From assembly GCA_023846275.1 (NCBI GenBank), contig JAIUJO010000183.1:172745-236744 (forward strand): 64,000 bases of DNA, read 5' to 3'. The position numbers were made by a program, and so were the translations under genes. Under the pieces are notes generated by a model. It ran no database searches, had not been told where the DNA came from, and saw nothing but the letters and a program-made list of their open reading frames with translations. Below are positions 63,726 to 64,000 of this stretch, in pieces (the first letter of the stretch is position 1; each line of letters starts with the position of its first letter). The stretch comes from Vanilla planifolia. Taxonomy: Eukaryota > Streptophyta > Magnoliopsida > Asparagales > Orchidaceae.

Positions 63726-64000
63726 CTTGATTGCTAACTCATGAGTTTGAATGACTCATGAAATATGCCAAAATCATTTAAAAGTTAGTATTAAAAATTA
63801 TAAAAAGGAATATTTGTTGGATAAGGCTTACCAAGATAAATGTAATGATGATTATTTTGTCTTCATTGAAATATGTTAGGAATTTTTATGGATAATAAAT
63901 TAAATAAACATAAATAATAATGAATTATTATTTGAATATTCAGATGACAATATTAAAGCTAAAATAAGATAAATAAAAGCAATGTAAAATTTTCAAATCA

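Larger units (their letters stand above)
52820..64000 (-). repeat. Satellite-like tandem array, reverse arm (continues past the window)
   Basis: The same ~0.41-kb unit in opposite orientation. Its landmark, now like GATAGAGCTCATxxAGATxxGTCCAATGATGTTT, occurs at about 53100, 53345, 53765, 54182, 54590, 54980, 55224, 55517, 55920, 56332, 56745, 57172, 57585, 57985, 58270, 58645, 59022 and 59433, then in the duplicated part to 63818. Full units are about 375-427 bases; steps of about 245-293 mark shortened units. Short - strand frames such as 59351-59127 and 63338-63066 resemble each other only because the DNA is duplicated. Confidence 0.87.

Overview
This is repeat-rich, AT-rich nuclear DNA of a land plant, most likely a flowering plant. 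That call rests on the retroelements: two decayed Ty1/copia elements with plant-type gag, GAG-pre-integrase, integrase, RT and RNase H order, one decayed Ty3/gypsy element with a chromodomain-like tail, and a decayed L1-type LINE. I find no intact protein-coding gene, rRNA, tRNA or CRISPR array. I cannot name the species.

Layout. (1) 1-5493: copia element 1 on the + strand, running from its 5' LTR end and primer-binding site to a cut in the middle of RNase H. (2) 5494-15963: a 10.5-kb CA-rich array made almost entirely of alternating pyrimidine-purine steps. (3) 15964-21625: copia element 2 on the - strand, from an intact-looking 3' LTR edge through RNase H, RT, integrase and protease to a gag that is cut near its N-terminal third. 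(4) 21626-28200: a second CA-rich array of 6.6 kb, ending at a 12-bp inverted repeat. (5) about 28500-30730: LINE remnant on the - strand. (6) about 31110-35700: internally deleted gypsy element on the - strand. (7) 35700-43100: old non-coding DNA with one ~42-bp minisatellite. (8) 43100-45930: a 1.18-kb tandem duplication plus purine-rich DNA. (9) 45990-64000: a diverged tandem satellite with a ~0.41-kb unit, which flips orientation at about 52819 and is cut by an LTR-like insertion at 49748-51460. In its right arm there is a 3.4-kb higher-order duplication, split by a 250-bp-arm palindrome.

Nearly all long open frames at 5.5-16 kb and 21.6-28.2 kb are artefacts. A strictly alternating pyrimidine-purine sequence cannot contain TAA, TAG or TGA in any frame, so both strands stay open and give His/Thr-rich or Cys/Val/Met-rich pseudo-peptides.

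I see no new enzymatic or defence system. The unusual content is structural: the 17 kb of potentially Z-forming CA-rich DNA whose edges coincide with broken retroelements, and the head-to-head satellite with its nested palindromic rearrangement. All domain calls come from reading the translations by eye; no alignment or database search was run.
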